Shown: positions 32,475 to 42,148 of the stretch, in pieces
Numbering within the stretch: the first letter of the stretch is position 1
Layout of the letters: every line of letters starts with the position of its first letter
NCBI GenBank assembly: GCA_035460165.1
Contig: DATHWW010000017.1
Coordinates: forward strand, 93,654-157,653
Length of the DNA stretch: 64,000 nucleotides
Source of the DNA: MM2 sp035460165
GTDB lineage: Bacteria > Pseudomonadota > Gammaproteobacteria > Burkholderiales > Methylophilaceae
Reading direction: 5' to 3'
Notes under the pieces: generated by a model
Told to the model about the DNA's origin: nothing
Database searches by the model: none
The model's input: only the letters and a program-made list of their open reading frames with translations
Position numbers and translations under genes: made by a program

Positions 32475-35253
32475 GTTCGCGCGGCTCCCCGTTACCGTAC
32501 AGGTTGCTTACACAGCGTCCGCAGATATGCGGGTGCGCGGCATCGGCGCCGACGTCGGCGCGATAGTGCCAGCAGCGTTCGCATTTCTGGTGTGCGCTCG
32601 GCGTGACGACAATCTTTTCCTCCGTCTCGCTGGCCGCGCGATGCAGCGTAGCGCGCGAGGTAATCAACGCAAAGCGCAAATCGTCGTCCAGCGTCGCCAG
32701 CGCGTCATGAGTCGCACCGTTCACATAGACATCCACTTCCGCCTGCAGCGAAGATCCGATGCCGCCCGCGGCACGCACTTCCTCCAGTTGCTTCAGCATA
32801 CGCGCGCGAAATTCGCGGATGGTTGCCCATTTGCCGACCAGCGCTTCATCCGCCGCCGGGAAATCGTGCCACAAGTGCAGGAAAACGCTGTCCTCGGCAC
32901 CACCGCCCACATCTGCCCAAGCTTCTTCAGCGGTAAAGCTGAGGATGGGCGACATCAGTTTCAGCAAGCTCTGTGTGATATGCCACAGCGCGCTCTGCGC
33001 GGCGCGGCGTGCGCGCGAATCGCTGCCTGCGGTGTAGAGACGATCCTTGAGGATGTCGAGGTAAAAGCCGCCCAGATCTTCCGAGCAGAAGCCGACAAAC
33101 TTCTGCGCGACCAGATGGAACTCGTAGCGCGCGTAGGCGGCGGTCATGTCGTCCTGCAACGCCTGGGTCATCGCCAGCGCATAGCGGTCGATTTCCAGCC
33201 ATTGCTCGACCGGCAGCATGTCTTTCTGCGCGTCAAAATCGGCCAGGTTGGCGAGCAGGAAGCGCAGCGTGTTGCGAATGCGACGGTAGCTTTCAACCAC
33301 GCGCTTCAGGATTTCATCGGAAATCGTCAGCTCGCCCGAATAGTCGGTCGAGGCCACCCACAGGCGCAGGATATCGGCGCCGTAGGTGTCCATCACCTTC
33401 TGCGGCGCGATCACGTTGCCTTTGGACTTGCTCATCTTGTGGCCGTTGCCGTCGACGACGAAACCGTGCGTCAGCAGCGCTTCGTACGGCGCACGGCCGT
33501 CGATGGCGCAGCCAGTCAGCAGCGACGACTGGAACCAGCCGCGGTGCTGGTCGGAGCCTTCCAGATACAGGTCGGCCGGATGGCTCAGGTCTGCGCGGCG
33601 CTTCAGCACCGCGGCGTGCGTCGCGCCGGAGTCGAACCACACGTCCAGCGTATCGGTGACTTTCTTGTACTGCGCAGCATCCTGCGGCGCGTGCTGGGCG
33701 AGGAAGGCGGCGCCATCGAGCGAGAACCAGGCTTCGATGCCCTGCTGTTCGACTTGCAACGCGACCTTCTCCAGCAGTTCGCTCGTCAGCGGATGCGGCT
33801 CGCCGGTTTCCTTGTGCACGAACAGCGGCATCGGCACGCCCCAGTTGCGCTGGCGCGACACGCACCAGTCGGGGCGGTTCTTGATCATCGCTTCGAGGCG
33901 TGCGCGACCCCAGGACGGGAAGAATTCGGTGTGCTCCACCGCCGCGTTGGCGATGCCGCGCAACGTGTTGCCGGTGGTGCCGTGCTGGCTCATGCCGATA
34001 AACCACTGGTGCGTCGCGCGGAAGATCACCGGCGTCTTGTGGCGCCAACAGTGTGGGTAGCTGTGGTTGAGACGCATAGACGCCATCAGCACGCCGTTGG
34101 CTTGCAGCGTCTCGATGACGGCCTTGTTGGCGTCCCAAATGCTCATGCCGGCGAATTTCTCCACGCGACTGTAGAACTTGCCGTCGTCGCCCACCGGATT
34201 GTCCACCGGTAGGTCGTAGCGCATGCCGACCGCATAGTCTTCCAGACCGTGCGCGGGCGCGGTGTGCACCAGGCCGGTACCAGCGTCGGTGGTCACGTGG
34301 TCGCCGCAAATGACGGGCACGGTACGGTCGTAGAACGGATGTTGCAGCTTGAGGTTTTCCAGCGCGGCGCCCTTGCAGGTACCCAGCACCTGCGTGTCGG
34401 ACTCACCGTAACGCGCCAGCGTCGCTTCGGCCAGCTCGTGCACCAGAATCAGCAGACCCTTGCCGGTCTGGATCAGGTCGTAACTCAGTTCGGGATGCAC
34501 GCACACCGCCTGGTTGGCGGGCAGCGTCCACGGGGTGGTGGTCCAGATCACCGCATAGGCGGGTTCATTCAAGTGCGCTACGCCGAACGCGCGCGCCAGC
34601 GCCTCGTTGTCCATCGCCCTGAAACCGACGTCGATCGCCGGCGAATTCTTGTCCTCGTACTCGACTTCCGCTTCCGCCAGCGCCGAGCCGCAGTCCACGC
34701 ACCAGTGCACCGGCTTGGAACCCTGGTACAGGTAGCCGTTTTTATAAATTTCGCCGAGCGCACGCATGATGTCGGCCTCGGTCGTGAAATCCATGGTCAG
34801 GTAGGGATTGTCCCAATCGCCCAGCACGCCGAGGCGGATGAAATCAGCCTTCTGCCGCTCGACCTGCGCCTTGGCATATTCGCGGCACAGTTCGCGGAAT
34901 TTCGCCGGCGGAATCTCCTTGCCGTGCTGTTTTTCCACCATGAGTTCGATCGGCAGGCCATGGCAGTCCCAGCCGGGTACGTAGGGCGCATCGAAGCCGC
35001 TCAACGTCTTCGATTTGACGATGATGTCCTTGAGAATCTTGTTGACCGCATGACCGATGTGGATGTCGCCGTTGGCGTAGGGCGGGCCGTCGTGCAGGAT
35101 GAACTTGGGGCGGCCCTGTGCCTTCTCGCGGATTTTGCGATAGCGCTGCTTGTCCTGCCAGGCCTTCACCCAGGCCGGTTCGCGCTTGGCGAGGTCGCCG
35201 CGCATCGGGAAGGGGGTATCAGGCAGGTTCAGCGTATTTTTATAATCGGTCAT
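32467..35253 (-). CDS. ileS: Isoleucyl-tRNA synthetase
   Basis: 928-residue class I aminoacyl-tRNA synthetase. HIGH is at residues 65-68 (NGDIHIGHAV), and KMSKS is near residue 605 (GHKMSKSKGN). The CP1 editing domain includes TTTPWTLPANQAV. The C-terminal zinc finger is present as CERCWHYR and CGRC, so it is the zinc-containing bacterial type. It overlaps ribF upstream (ATGA) and lspA downstream (8 bp), giving tight translational coupling across the operon. Confidence 0.98.
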   Translation of the reverse strand: MTDYKNTLNLPDTPFPMRGDLAKREPAWVKAWQDKQRYRKIREKAQGRPKFILHDGPPYANGDIHIGHAVNKILKDIIVKSKTLSGFDAPYVPGWDCHGLPIELMVEKQHGKEIPPAKFRELCREYAKAQVERQKADFIRLGVLGDWDNPYLTMDFTTEADIMRALGEIYKNGYLYQGSKPVHWCVDCGSALAEAEVEYEDKNSPAIDVGFRAMDNEALARAFGVAHLNEPAYAVIWTTTPWTLPANQAVCVHPELSYDLIQTGKGLLILVHELAEATLARYGESDTQVLGTCKGAALENLKLQHPFYDRTVPVICGDHVTTDAGTGLVHTAPAHGLEDYAVGMRYDLPVDNPVGDDGKFYSRVEKFAGMSIWDANKAVIETLQANGVLMASMRLNHSYPHCWRHKTPVIFRATHQWFIGMSQHGTTGNTLRGIANAAVEHTEFFPSWGRARLEAMIKNRPDWCVSRQRNWGVPMPLFVHKETGEPHPLTSELLEKVALQVEQQGIEAWFSLDGAAFLAQHAPQDAAQYKKVTDTLDVWFDSGATHAAVLKRRADLSHPADLYLEGSDQHRGWFQSSLLTGCAIDGRAPYEALLTHGFVVDGNGHKMSKSKGNVIAPQKVMDTYGADILRLWVASTDYSGELTISDEILKRVVESYRRIRNTLRFLLANLADFDAQKDMLPVEQWLEIDRYALAMTQALQDDMTAAYARYEFHLVAQKFVGFCSEDLGGFYLDILKDRLYTAGSDSRARRAAQSALWHITQSLLKLMSPILSFTAEEAWADVGGGAEDSVFLHLWHDFPAADEALVGKWATIREFRARMLKQLEEVRAAGGIGSSLQAEVDVYVNGATHDALATLDDDLRFALITSRATLHRAASETEEKIVVTPSAHQKCERCWHYRADVGADAAHPHICGRCVSNLYGNGEPREHA

Positions 35254-36164
35254 GATTCGTTCTTGAAATAATCTCTAGCCATCTGTTCATCGACGGCCAT
35301 CTGGCGCTTCAGCGCCTCCAGGTCGGGGAATTTTTCTTCGTCGCGCAGCTTTTTACTGAAAATCACATGCACGTGGCGACCATAGATATCCTGGTCGAAA
35401 TCGAACAGATGGACTTCCAGCGTCGGCCTGCCGTTAACCTTCATGGTCGGACGCACACCCAAGCTGGCGACACCGGGCAGCGCCTCTTCGGCAATACCGC
35501 TCAATTTTACCGCATAGACGCCGAAAAGCGGCGGCCGGTCGTGCAGCATGTGGATGTTGGCGGTGGGGTAACCGAGCTCGCGGCCCAGCTTGTCGCCGTG
35601 AGTCACATGCCCGCTGAGGTTGTACGGCCTTCCCAGCAATGCGGCCGCATGTTTGAGATCGCCGTCTGCCAACGCTTTACGTATCGAGGTACTGGATACA
35701 CGCTCGCCGCGCACCGTCACGTCCGGCACGCTTTCTACTTCAAACCCCGCGCCGCGCAGCATTTCGATATCGCCCGTGCGATCCGCGCCGAAGCGGAAAT
35801 CGCCGCCGACCAGAATCAGGCGGGCATCCAGTCGGCGCAAAATATCGTCCATGAACGCCTGCGCGCCGATGGAGGCAAACTTGTTGTCGAAGCGACATAA
35901 ATAAACGCGCGCCACGCCTGCTTCTTCGAACATCTCCAGCTTTTCGCGCAGCGAAGTGAGCCGCGCGGGTGCGGTAGCCGGCGAGAAGAACTCGCGGGGG
36001 TGCGGCTCGAAGGTCATCACGCAAGGCTCCAGCCCGAGCTCGGAAGCGCGCTTGCGCAATGCCTCAAGAATCGCACGATGGCCGCGGTGCACGCCATCGA
36101 AATTGCCGATAGCCAGTGCAATCGGCGCCGTAGACTTGGAAGGTATATGCCGAAAAACTTGCAT
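35250..36164 (-). CDS. ribF: Bifunctional riboflavin kinase/FMN adenylyltransferase
   Basis: 304-residue enzyme making FMN and then FAD. The nucleotidyltransferase half has IGNFDGVHRGH near residues 18-28 and later VGGDFRFGADRTGD. The kinase half has GRPYNLSGHVTHGDKLGRELGYPTANI (key GYPTANI) and GVASLGVRPT. The start is set at ATG 36164 (MQVFRHIP); an alternative ATG two codons upstream (36170) cannot be excluded. murJ is 17 bp upstream and ileS overlaps the stop, so it sits within the murJ-ribF-ileS-lspA series. Confidence 0.96.
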   Translation of the reverse strand: MQVFRHIPSKSTAPIALAIGNFDGVHRGHRAILEALRKRASELGLEPCVMTFEPHPREFFSPATAPARLTSLREKLEMFEEAGVARVYLCRFDNKFASIGAQAFMDDILRRLDARLILVGGDFRFGADRTGDIEMLRGAGFEVESVPDVTVRGERVSSTSIRKALADGDLKHAAALLGRPYNLSGHVTHGDKLGRELGYPTANIHMLHDRPPLFGVYAVKLSGIAEEALPGVASLGVRPTMKVNGRPTLEVHLFDFDQDIYGRHVHVIFSKKLRDEEKFPDLEALKRQMAVDEQMARDYFKNES

Positions 36165-36181
36165 GCTCATCGATCTGAACG

Positions 36182-37720
36182 TTAAGCCGTTACCCGGTGC
36201 ATGAAATCGCGCAGGCGGATCCCTTGCAACCACAAAGCAAAAAAGTATGTCGCCGCTCCACCAGCCACCAACGCCAAGATGCGCAACACTTTTTCAACAA
36301 AGCCGTAGTGCAGCCAACTGCTTTCTGCACCCATGCCAAACCACAGCACCGCCCCCATCGCGCTCACCGCGACCAGCAGCTTGAGCAGAAACAGCGTCCA
36401 CCCCGGCTGTGGCTGAAAAATGGCATCGCGGCGCAAATAGTAATAAAGCAGGCCGGCATTCAGACATGCACCCAACGAAATCGCCAGCGCCAGCCCCGCA
36501 TGCTTAAGTTGCCAGACGAACACCAGATTCATCGCCTGCGTTGCCAGCAGCGTGAAGATCGCAATCTTTACCGGCGTTTTTATATTCTGACGCGCATAAA
36601 AACCCGGGGCCAGCACCTTGATCAGGATCAGCCCAAGTAGGCCGACGCTGTAGGCCACGAGCGCCTGGCGCGTCATGAACAAGTCTGTCGCATTGAATTC
36701 CCCATAGCGGAATAAGGCGGCGATCAACGGCACAGCCAGCACGGCAAGCGCCACTGCGGCGGGCAGGGCCAGCATGAAAGTGAGGCGCAACCCCCAGTCG
36801 AGCAATCGCGAATACTCGCCGTCCGTCTTATCGGCGTAGCTTTTGGAAAGACTAGGCAGCAGGATAGTCCCCAAAGCCACACCCAGCATGCCGGTCGGGA
36901 ACTCCATCAGCCGGTCGGCGTAATACAGCCAGGAAACGCTGCCGGTCTGCAGAAACGAGGCGAATATAGTGTTGATCAGCAGACTGAGCTGCGCAATCGA
37001 CACGCCAAACACCGCCGGCCCCATCAGCTTGAGGATGCGCCACACGCCTTCATCCTGCAGATTGAGGCTGAATCGCGGCACCAATCCGACCTTCAGCAGG
37101 AATGGCACCTGAAAAGCCAGCTGCGCCACACCGCCAAAAAACACCGCCCAGGCCAGCACCATAATGGGCGGATCGAAATACGGCGCGAAAAACAGCGCGG
37201 CAATGATGAAGGAAAGATTGAGCAGCACCGGCGTAAATGCGGGCACCGAAAAGCGACTCCAGGTATTGAGCACGCCGCCAGCCAGCGACACCAGCGAAAT
37301 AAAGAATATATAAGGGAAGGTAATGCGTAGCAGATCAACCGTCAGCTGGAACTTGTCCGGGCTGGATTTGAAGCCTGGCGCGCTGAGATAGACCACCCAG
37401 GGCGCAGCGATGACACCGAGAATCATCACCACCAAAAGCGCGAGCCCGAGCAGCGTCGCGACGTGATTCACCAGCACATGCGTTTCGTCATGGCCGCGTC
37501 GATTCTTGTATTCGGCAAGCACCGGCACGAAAGCCTGCGAAAATGCACCCTCGGCAAATAACCGGCGCAGCAGGTTGGGAATCTTGAAGGCAATGAAAAA
37601 AGCGTCGGTATAAACACCGGCACCGAAGACCCGTGCAATCAATGTATCGCGCACGAACCCGAGGATGCGGGATAGGAATGTCATGCTGCCGACGGTGGCC
37701 AGTGCTTTGAGCAGGTTCAT
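36182..37720 (-). CDS. murJ: Lipid II flippase MurJ
   Basis: 512-residue polytopic membrane protein of the MOP/MVF superfamily that moves lipid II across the inner membrane. About 14 hydrophobic segments are visible. The N-terminal signature LLKALATVGSMTFLSRILGFVRDTLIA (part SRILGFVRD) and FKIPNLLRRLFAEGAFSQAFVP (part RRLFAEGAFSQAF) are diagnostic. YYADRLMEFPTGMLGVALGT near residue 265 is a further hallmark. The gene is divergent from rpsT, another common arrangement, with a 124-bp shared promoter region. Confidence 0.97.
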   Translation of the reverse strand: MNLLKALATVGSMTFLSRILGFVRDTLIARVFGAGVYTDAFFIAFKIPNLLRRLFAEGAFSQAFVPVLAEYKNRRGHDETHVLVNHVATLLGLALLVVMILGVIAAPWVVYLSAPGFKSSPDKFQLTVDLLRITFPYIFFISLVSLAGGVLNTWSRFSVPAFTPVLLNLSFIIAALFFAPYFDPPIMVLAWAVFFGGVAQLAFQVPFLLKVGLVPRFSLNLQDEGVWRILKLMGPAVFGVSIAQLSLLINTIFASFLQTGSVSWLYYADRLMEFPTGMLGVALGTILLPSLSKSYADKTDGEYSRLLDWGLRLTFMLALPAAVALAVLAVPLIAALFRYGEFNATDLFMTRQALVAYSVGLLGLILIKVLAPGFYARQNIKTPVKIAIFTLLATQAMNLVFVWQLKHAGLALAISLGACLNAGLLYYYLRRDAIFQPQPGWTLFLLKLLVAVSAMGAVLWFGMGAESSWLHYGFVEKVLRILALVAGGAATYFFALWLQGIRLRDFMHRVTA

Positions 37721-37777
37721 ACAACCGATTGAAAATCAAAGGCGCTTATCTTACCATGGCACCTCGCGTGAACGGCC

Positions 37778-37806
37778 TTGCAAAAGGCCTTTTGAATCTG
37801 TATGAT
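37778..37806 (+). promoter_or_regulatory. Promoter of rpsT
   Basis: TTGCAA (37778-37783), 17-nt spacer, TATGAT (37801-37806), 38 bp before the rpsT ATG. Confidence 0.65.
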
Positions 37807-37844
37807 TGCGCGTTTCAAATTTTGCATAACTTTCAGGAGTTTTC

Positions 37845-38111
37845 ATGGCTAACAGCGCACAAGCAAGAAAGCGTGCCCGTCAGGCGGTCAAGCAACGCGC
37901 CCACAATGCGAGCTTGCGTTCTGCCCTGCGCACCGCTGTCAAAAAGGTGATCAAGGCCGTCGAAGCTGGCGACAAGGCAGCAGCACAGGCAGCTTACATC
38001 GCTAACATAAGCGTCATCGACAGCATCGCCGACAAGAAAATCATTCACAAGAACAAGGCCGCTCGTCACAAGAGCCGCCTGTCCGCTGCCGTCAAGGCAA
38101 TGGCCGCTTAA
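37845..38111 (+). CDS. rpsT: 30S ribosomal protein S20
   Basis: 88-residue basic protein that binds 16S rRNA. The start MANSAQARKRARQAVKQRAHN, the SLRSALRTAVKKV block and the end HKNKAARHKSRLSAAVKA match S20 throughout. AGGAG lies at a good distance from ATG 37845. It is monocistronic, with its own promoter and a strong terminator. Confidence 0.98.
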   Translation: MANSAQARKRARQAVKQRAHNASLRSALRTAVKKVIKAVEAGDKAAAQAAYIANISVIDSIADKKIIHKNKAARHKSRLSAAVKAMAA

Positions 38112-38131
38112 TTCAAGCGCTTGTGTAAAAA

Positions 38132-38153
38132 AAGCCAACCTTTCGGTTGGCTT
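38132..38153. terminator. Bidirectional intrinsic terminator between rpsT and purK
   Basis: AAGCCAACC-TTTC-GGTTGGCTT with T-runs on both strands (TTTTTT on plus, a T-run beyond AAAGCC on minus). It serves rpsT on plus and may also stop purK transcripts on minus. Confidence 0.88.
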
Positions 38154-38212
38154 TTTTATTTCTCGCACCGGCCATTCGGGCCATGACTGAATCTAAGTGT
38201 AGGGCGAACAGC

Positions 38213-39340
38213 TCAGCCTTCGACCTTGATGCGTTCGCGCGCCGCCATGGCTTGGACAATAACCTTGTCCGCGCTGTCACCGATCACGGTGAAATGACCC
38301 ATCTTGCGTCCCGGGCGCGCCTCGTGCTTGCCGTAAAGATGTAATTTGAGATCGAGTTGCTCGAACAGCACATCCCACTCAGGTTCGCCGTCGCGCCAGA
38401 TATCGCCCAGCAAATTGACCATTACCGCCGAACTATGCAAGCGGGGATCGCCCAGCGGCAACCCGCAAAGCGCGCGAATCTGCTGCTCGAACTGGTTGGT
38501 AACGCAGGCATCGATGGTGTAGTGCCCGGAGTTGTGCGGACGCGGCGCCATTTCGTTGACGTACAAGCTGCCGTTGCAGACAAAAAATTCCACGCCTAGC
38601 GTACCGACATAATTCAGCTTGGCTGCCACGCCGCGCGCGAAGGCTTGCGCCTGTTCACGCATCTCGGCACTGCCACGAGCCGGCACGATGCTGATATCGA
38701 GGATGCCGTTACGGTGGATGTTTTCTGCGACAGGAAAGGTCTTCACGTTGCCGGCCGCATCGCGCGCCAGCACCACCGAAACCTCGTAATCGAGCGCCAG
38801 CATTTTCTCCAGCACGCACTGCTCGCCCTTGAAATTGCGGAATGCCGCCACAGCTTCCTCGCAATTGCCAACGCGCGCCTGGCCCTTGCCGTCATAACCG
38901 AAGCGAGCCACCTTGAGGATGCCAGGATATAAGCCGGCGTTATCCTCCGGAATATCGGTTTCGGCATTGATCTCGGCGTAAGGCGCACACGGAAAACCGT
39001 TATCGCGCAGGAAATTCTTCTCGGAGATGCGGTGCTGGCAAATCGCCACGGCAGATGCGGCCGGATGTACCGGCACCGATTGCGCCAGCGCACTCAAGGT
39101 GCTTGCGGGGACATTCTCGAATTCGGTTGTCACCGCCACGCACTCTTGCGCCATGCGGTCGAGGGCAGCCTGGTCGTCATAGGCGGCACAAAGGTGAACA
39201 TCGGCCAGCAGGCCCGCCGGGCTGTTCTTGTCCGGGTCGAGTACCATGACCCGATATCCCATCTCGTGAGCGGCGATAACAAAAAAACGGGCCAACTGGC
39301 CCCCGCCGAGCATGCCGAGCATGGAAGGTGGCAGTATCAT
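38213..39340 (-). CDS. purK: N5-carboxyaminoimidazole ribonucleotide synthase
   Basis: 375-residue ATP-grasp enzyme that carboxylates AIR using bicarbonate in purine synthesis. The start MLGMLGGGQLARF carries the PurK glycine-rich loop. TEFENVPASTL, KVARFGYDGKGQ and the C-terminal MAPRPHNSGHYTIDAC (part RPHNSGHYT) are characteristic. The start overlaps the end of purE by 4 bp (ATGA), forming the usual purE-purK pair. Confidence 0.97.
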   Translation of the reverse strand: MILPPSMLGMLGGGQLARFFVIAAHEMGYRVMVLDPDKNSPAGLLADVHLCAAYDDQAALDRMAQECVAVTTEFENVPASTLSALAQSVPVHPAASAVAICQHRISEKNFLRDNGFPCAPYAEINAETDIPEDNAGLYPGILKVARFGYDGKGQARVGNCEEAVAAFRNFKGEQCVLEKMLALDYEVSVVLARDAAGNVKTFPVAENIHRNGILDISIVPARGSAEMREQAQAFARGVAAKLNYVGTLGVEFFVCNGSLYVNEMAPRPHNSGHYTIDACVTNQFEQQIRALCGLPLGDPRLHSSAVMVNLLGDIWRDGEPEWDVLFEQLDLKLHLYGKHEARPGRKMGHFTVIGDSADKVIVQAMAARERIKVEG

Positions 39341-39837
39341 GCATCCCCCTTCAGCGTCATCGCGAGCACTTTTTCAGTTTGCTTGCGGCGGAACTCCGCC
39401 AGCTTTTCAGCCAGCGCCGCATCCGTGGTCGCTAGCAGCGAGACAGCAAACAGGCCGGCATTGGCCGCACCAGCTTCACCGATGGCAAAGGTCGCGACCG
39501 GGATGCCTTTGGGCATCTGCACGATGGAGAGCAGCGAATCCTGGCCTTGCAGATGTTTGGAAGGAACCGGCACACCCAGCACCGGCAGCGTCGTTTTCGC
39601 CGCGACCATGCCTGGAAGGTGCGCGGCCCCGCCCGCACCGGCGATGATCGCCCGGAAACCGCGCGTTGCGGCATTTTCCGCGAATTCGAACATCAAATCA
39701 GGGGTACGGTGCGCCGACACTACGCGCGCTTCATAAGGCACACCAAAATCATCCAGCATCGCCGCTGCCGCTTTCATGACCGGCCAGTCGCTGTCGGATC
39801 CCATGATGATGGCAATTAAAGGTTTTTTTTCTGTCAC
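39337..39837 (-). CDS. purE: N5-carboxyaminoimidazole ribonucleotide mutase
   Basis: 166-residue octameric enzyme converting N5-CAIR to CAIR. IIMGSDSDWPVMKAA near the start, SAHRTPD near 43 and GFRAIIAGAGGAAHLPGMVAA (short: AGAGGAAHLPGM) are signature blocks. Translation begins at GTG 39837, supported by AAGGAG 8 nt upstream. A 16-bp palindrome (GCGTAGGCGCCTACGC, 39878-39893) lies in the gap to proB and might be a proB 3' hairpin or a regulatory site. Confidence 0.97.
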   Translation of the reverse strand: MTEKKPLIAIIMGSDSDWPVMKAAAAMLDDFGVPYEARVVSAHRTPDLMFEFAENAATRGFRAIIAGAGGAAHLPGMVAAKTTLPVLGVPVPSKHLQGQDSLLSIVQMPKGIPVATFAIGEAGAANAGLFAVSLLATTDAALAEKLAEFRRKQTEKVLAMTLKGDA

Positions 39838-39911
39838 AACATGCTCCTTTTATCAGAGTCTCTTCCCACCCACCATAGCGTAGGCGCCTACGCCACAAAC
39901 CCGACGCCGCT

Positions 39912-41030
39912 TTACAGCAGAACCAGATTGTCCCGATGAATCAGTTCCGGTTCGTCCACGTAGCCGAGAATCTGTTCGATTTCCTGGCTGGGCTTGCGCA
40001 GGATGCGGGCGGTTTCCACTGCCGTGTAATTGACCAAGCCTCGCGCGACCTCTTGACCGTGCGCATCGACACACGCAACCAATTCGCCGCGTTCAAAACT
40101 GCCCGACACGGCTGTCACACCGATCGGTAGCAAGCTTTTTCCGTCTTGGCGCAAGGCTCTAGCCGCGCCGTTATCCAGCGTCAATTTGCCGCGCACTTGC
40201 AGATGATCGGCCAGCCACTGCTTGCGCGCAGCGGTTTTCATTTCCGGCGCCCGCAGATGCGTGCCGATGGCCTCGCCTTCCGACAGGCGCACCAGCACAT
40301 CTTTTTCACGACCGGAAGCGATGACGGTGTGCGCGCCGCTGCGCGCCGCACGCTTGGCTGCCAGTATCTTGGTCAGCATACCGCCGGTGCCGACGCTACT
40401 GCCGGCACCCCCTGCCATCTTTTCCAATGCGGGATCGCCCGCCGTTGCCAGCTGGATCAATGTCGCTGCCGGATCCTTGCGCGGATCGGCGGAGTACAGT
40501 CCCTGCTGGTCGGTGAGGATCACCAGCGCGTCGGCTTCGATCAGGTTAGCGACCAGCGAACCCAGTGTGTCGTTGTCGCCGAAGCGAATCTCGTCGGTAA
40601 CGACAGTATCGTTTTCATTAATGATGGGAATCACGTTCAGGTCGAGCAATGTGCGCAAGGTGCTGCGCGCATTCAGGTAGCGCTTGCGGTCCGCCAGGTC
40701 GTCATGCGTCAGCAGCAACTGCGCCGTGTGCATCTTGTGCCGCGCGAAACAGGATTCATACATCTGCACCAGGCCCATCTGCCCCACGGCGGCGGCGGCC
40801 TGTAACTCGTTGATTGCGGTCGGACGCTTCACCCATTCCAGACGCTGCATACCCTCAGCCACCGCACCGCTGGAGACCAGTACTACCTGACGACCATGGT
40901 GACGCAACCGCGCGATCTGATCCGCCCAGGCGGCAATCGCCGCTTGGTCCAGCCCGCGTCCGTCATTGGTGACAAGGCTGGAACCGACCTTGACGACGAT
41001 GCATCGTGCGCTGGCAAGCAGGGATTTCAT
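39912..41030 (-). CDS. proB: Glutamate 5-kinase
   Basis: 372-residue kinase for the first step of proline synthesis. The amino-acid kinase domain has VVKVGSSLVTNDGRG at the start, NENDTVVTDEIRFGDND near 150 and the loop GTGGMLTKILAAKRA near 216. A PUA domain occupies the C-terminus from about residue 280. Such two-domain enzymes are usually proline-inhibited. The ATG overlaps the obgE stop (ATGA), preserving the common obgE-proB pair. Confidence 0.97.
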   Translation of the reverse strand: MKSLLASARCIVVKVGSSLVTNDGRGLDQAAIAAWADQIARLRHHGRQVVLVSSGAVAEGMQRLEWVKRPTAINELQAAAAVGQMGLVQMYESCFARHKMHTAQLLLTHDDLADRKRYLNARSTLRTLLDLNVIPIINENDTVVTDEIRFGDNDTLGSLVANLIEADALVILTDQQGLYSADPRKDPAATLIQLATAGDPALEKMAGGAGSSVGTGGMLTKILAAKRAARSGAHTVIASGREKDVLVRLSEGEAIGTHLRAPEMKTAARKQWLADHLQVRGKLTLDNGAARALRQDGKSLLPIGVTAVSGSFERGELVACVDAHGQEVARGLVNYTAVETARILRKPSQEIEQILGYVDEPELIHRDNLVLL

Positions 41031-42079
41031 TCCGGATAGGGCTCCTGAGTTTCTTCAGTTTGTTCTGTACGCTGGCGATCAAGGTAATCCATGATCGCAT
41101 ACGTCAGCATCTGGCAGCCCTCGCCGCTCAACGCCGAAATGCAGAATGAAGGCGCGTCCCAGCCGAACTCGCGCAGGAAAGCCACACGCTTCGCATCGAG
41201 CTCGTCCGCCGGCAGCATGTCGACCTTGTTGAGCACCAGCCAGCGCGGCTTATTGTAGAGGCCTTCGTCGTATTTTCTCAATTCCTCGATGATTGCGCGC
41301 GCTTCGGCCACCGGATCGACCGCTTCATCGAACGGTGCGATATCGACGATATGCAGAAGAAGACGCGTACGCGCCAGATGGCGCAGGAACTGATGCCCCA
41401 GACCGGCGCCTTCCGCCGCACCCTCGATCAGGCCGGGAATGTCGGCGATGACAAAGCTGCGATTGGCGTCCACGCGCACCACCCCCAGGTTGGGATGCAA
41501 TGTGGTGAACGGGTAATCCGCCACCTTGGGTTTCGCTGCGGAGACGGCACGGATAAAGGTGGACTTGCCCGCATTCGGCATGCCAAGCAAGCCGACATCG
41601 GCCAGCACCTTCAACTCCATGTACAGTTCGAACTCCTCGCCCGCCTCACCCTTGGTGCACTGGCGCGGAGAGCGATTGATACTGGATTTGAAATGGATAT
41701 TGCCGAGACCGCCATTGCCGCCCTTGGCGAGAATGGCTTGCTGTCCATCCTGCGCCAGATCCGCAACGACCTGACCGGTGCCTTTGTCGGTAATCACCGT
41801 ACCCACCGGAACGCGCAGCACCATATCTTCGCCGCGTGCGCCGTAGCAGTCCGAGCCACGGCCGTTTTCACCGCGTTGGGCACGGAAGACGCGCGTATAG
41901 CGGTAATCGACCAGCGTGTTGATGTTGCGGTCGGCAATCGCGTGAATAGAGCCGCCGCGTCCGCCGTCACCGCCGTCCGGGCCGCCCATCGGCTCGTACT
42001 TCTCGCGCCGGAATGTGGCAACGCCATTGCCGCCGGCACCGGCGTAGACCTTGATGGTAGCTTCGTCTATGAATTTCAT
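41027..42079 (-). CDS. obgE: GTPase ObgE/CgtA
   Basis: 350-residue essential GTPase connected with 50S ribosome assembly and stress response. The glycine-rich Obg fold spans about residues 1-158 (GGDGGRGGSIHA, GGNGGLGN). The G domain has GMPNAGKSTFI, the switch region DIPGLIEGAAEGAGLGHQFLRH (part DIPGLIEGA) and NKVDML. It lies after the rpmA terminator and before proB, the usual rplU-rpmA-obgE-proB order. Confidence 0.98.
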   Translation of the reverse strand: MKFIDEATIKVYAGAGGNGVATFRREKYEPMGGPDGGDGGRGGSIHAIADRNINTLVDYRYTRVFRAQRGENGRGSDCYGARGEDMVLRVPVGTVITDKGTGQVVADLAQDGQQAILAKGGNGGLGNIHFKSSINRSPRQCTKGEAGEEFELYMELKVLADVGLLGMPNAGKSTFIRAVSAAKPKVADYPFTTLHPNLGVVRVDANRSFVIADIPGLIEGAAEGAGLGHQFLRHLARTRLLLHIVDIAPFDEAVDPVAEARAIIEELRKYDEGLYNKPRWLVLNKVDMLPADELDAKRVAFLREFGWDAPSFCISALSGEGCQMLTYAIMDYLDRQRTEQTEETQEPYPE

Positions 42080-42099
42080 ATCAGGCCTGTCGCAAAATA

Positions 42100-42130
42100 A
42101 AAAAGCCCTATCGTGGCGATAGGGCTTTTT
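42100..42130. terminator. Intrinsic terminator after rpmA
   Basis: AAAAAGCCCTATCG-TGG-CGATAGGGCTTTTT forms a 14-bp stem with A/T runs on both sides. It lies between rpmA and obgE on the minus strand and probably attenuates read-through into obgE. Confidence 0.9.
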
Positions 42131-42148
42131 TGGTGAGTCATAATCGCC

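Noticed and set aside
32443..34212. A 589-codon open frame antisense to ileS
   Set aside because: Shadow of ileS, low complexity, no family features.
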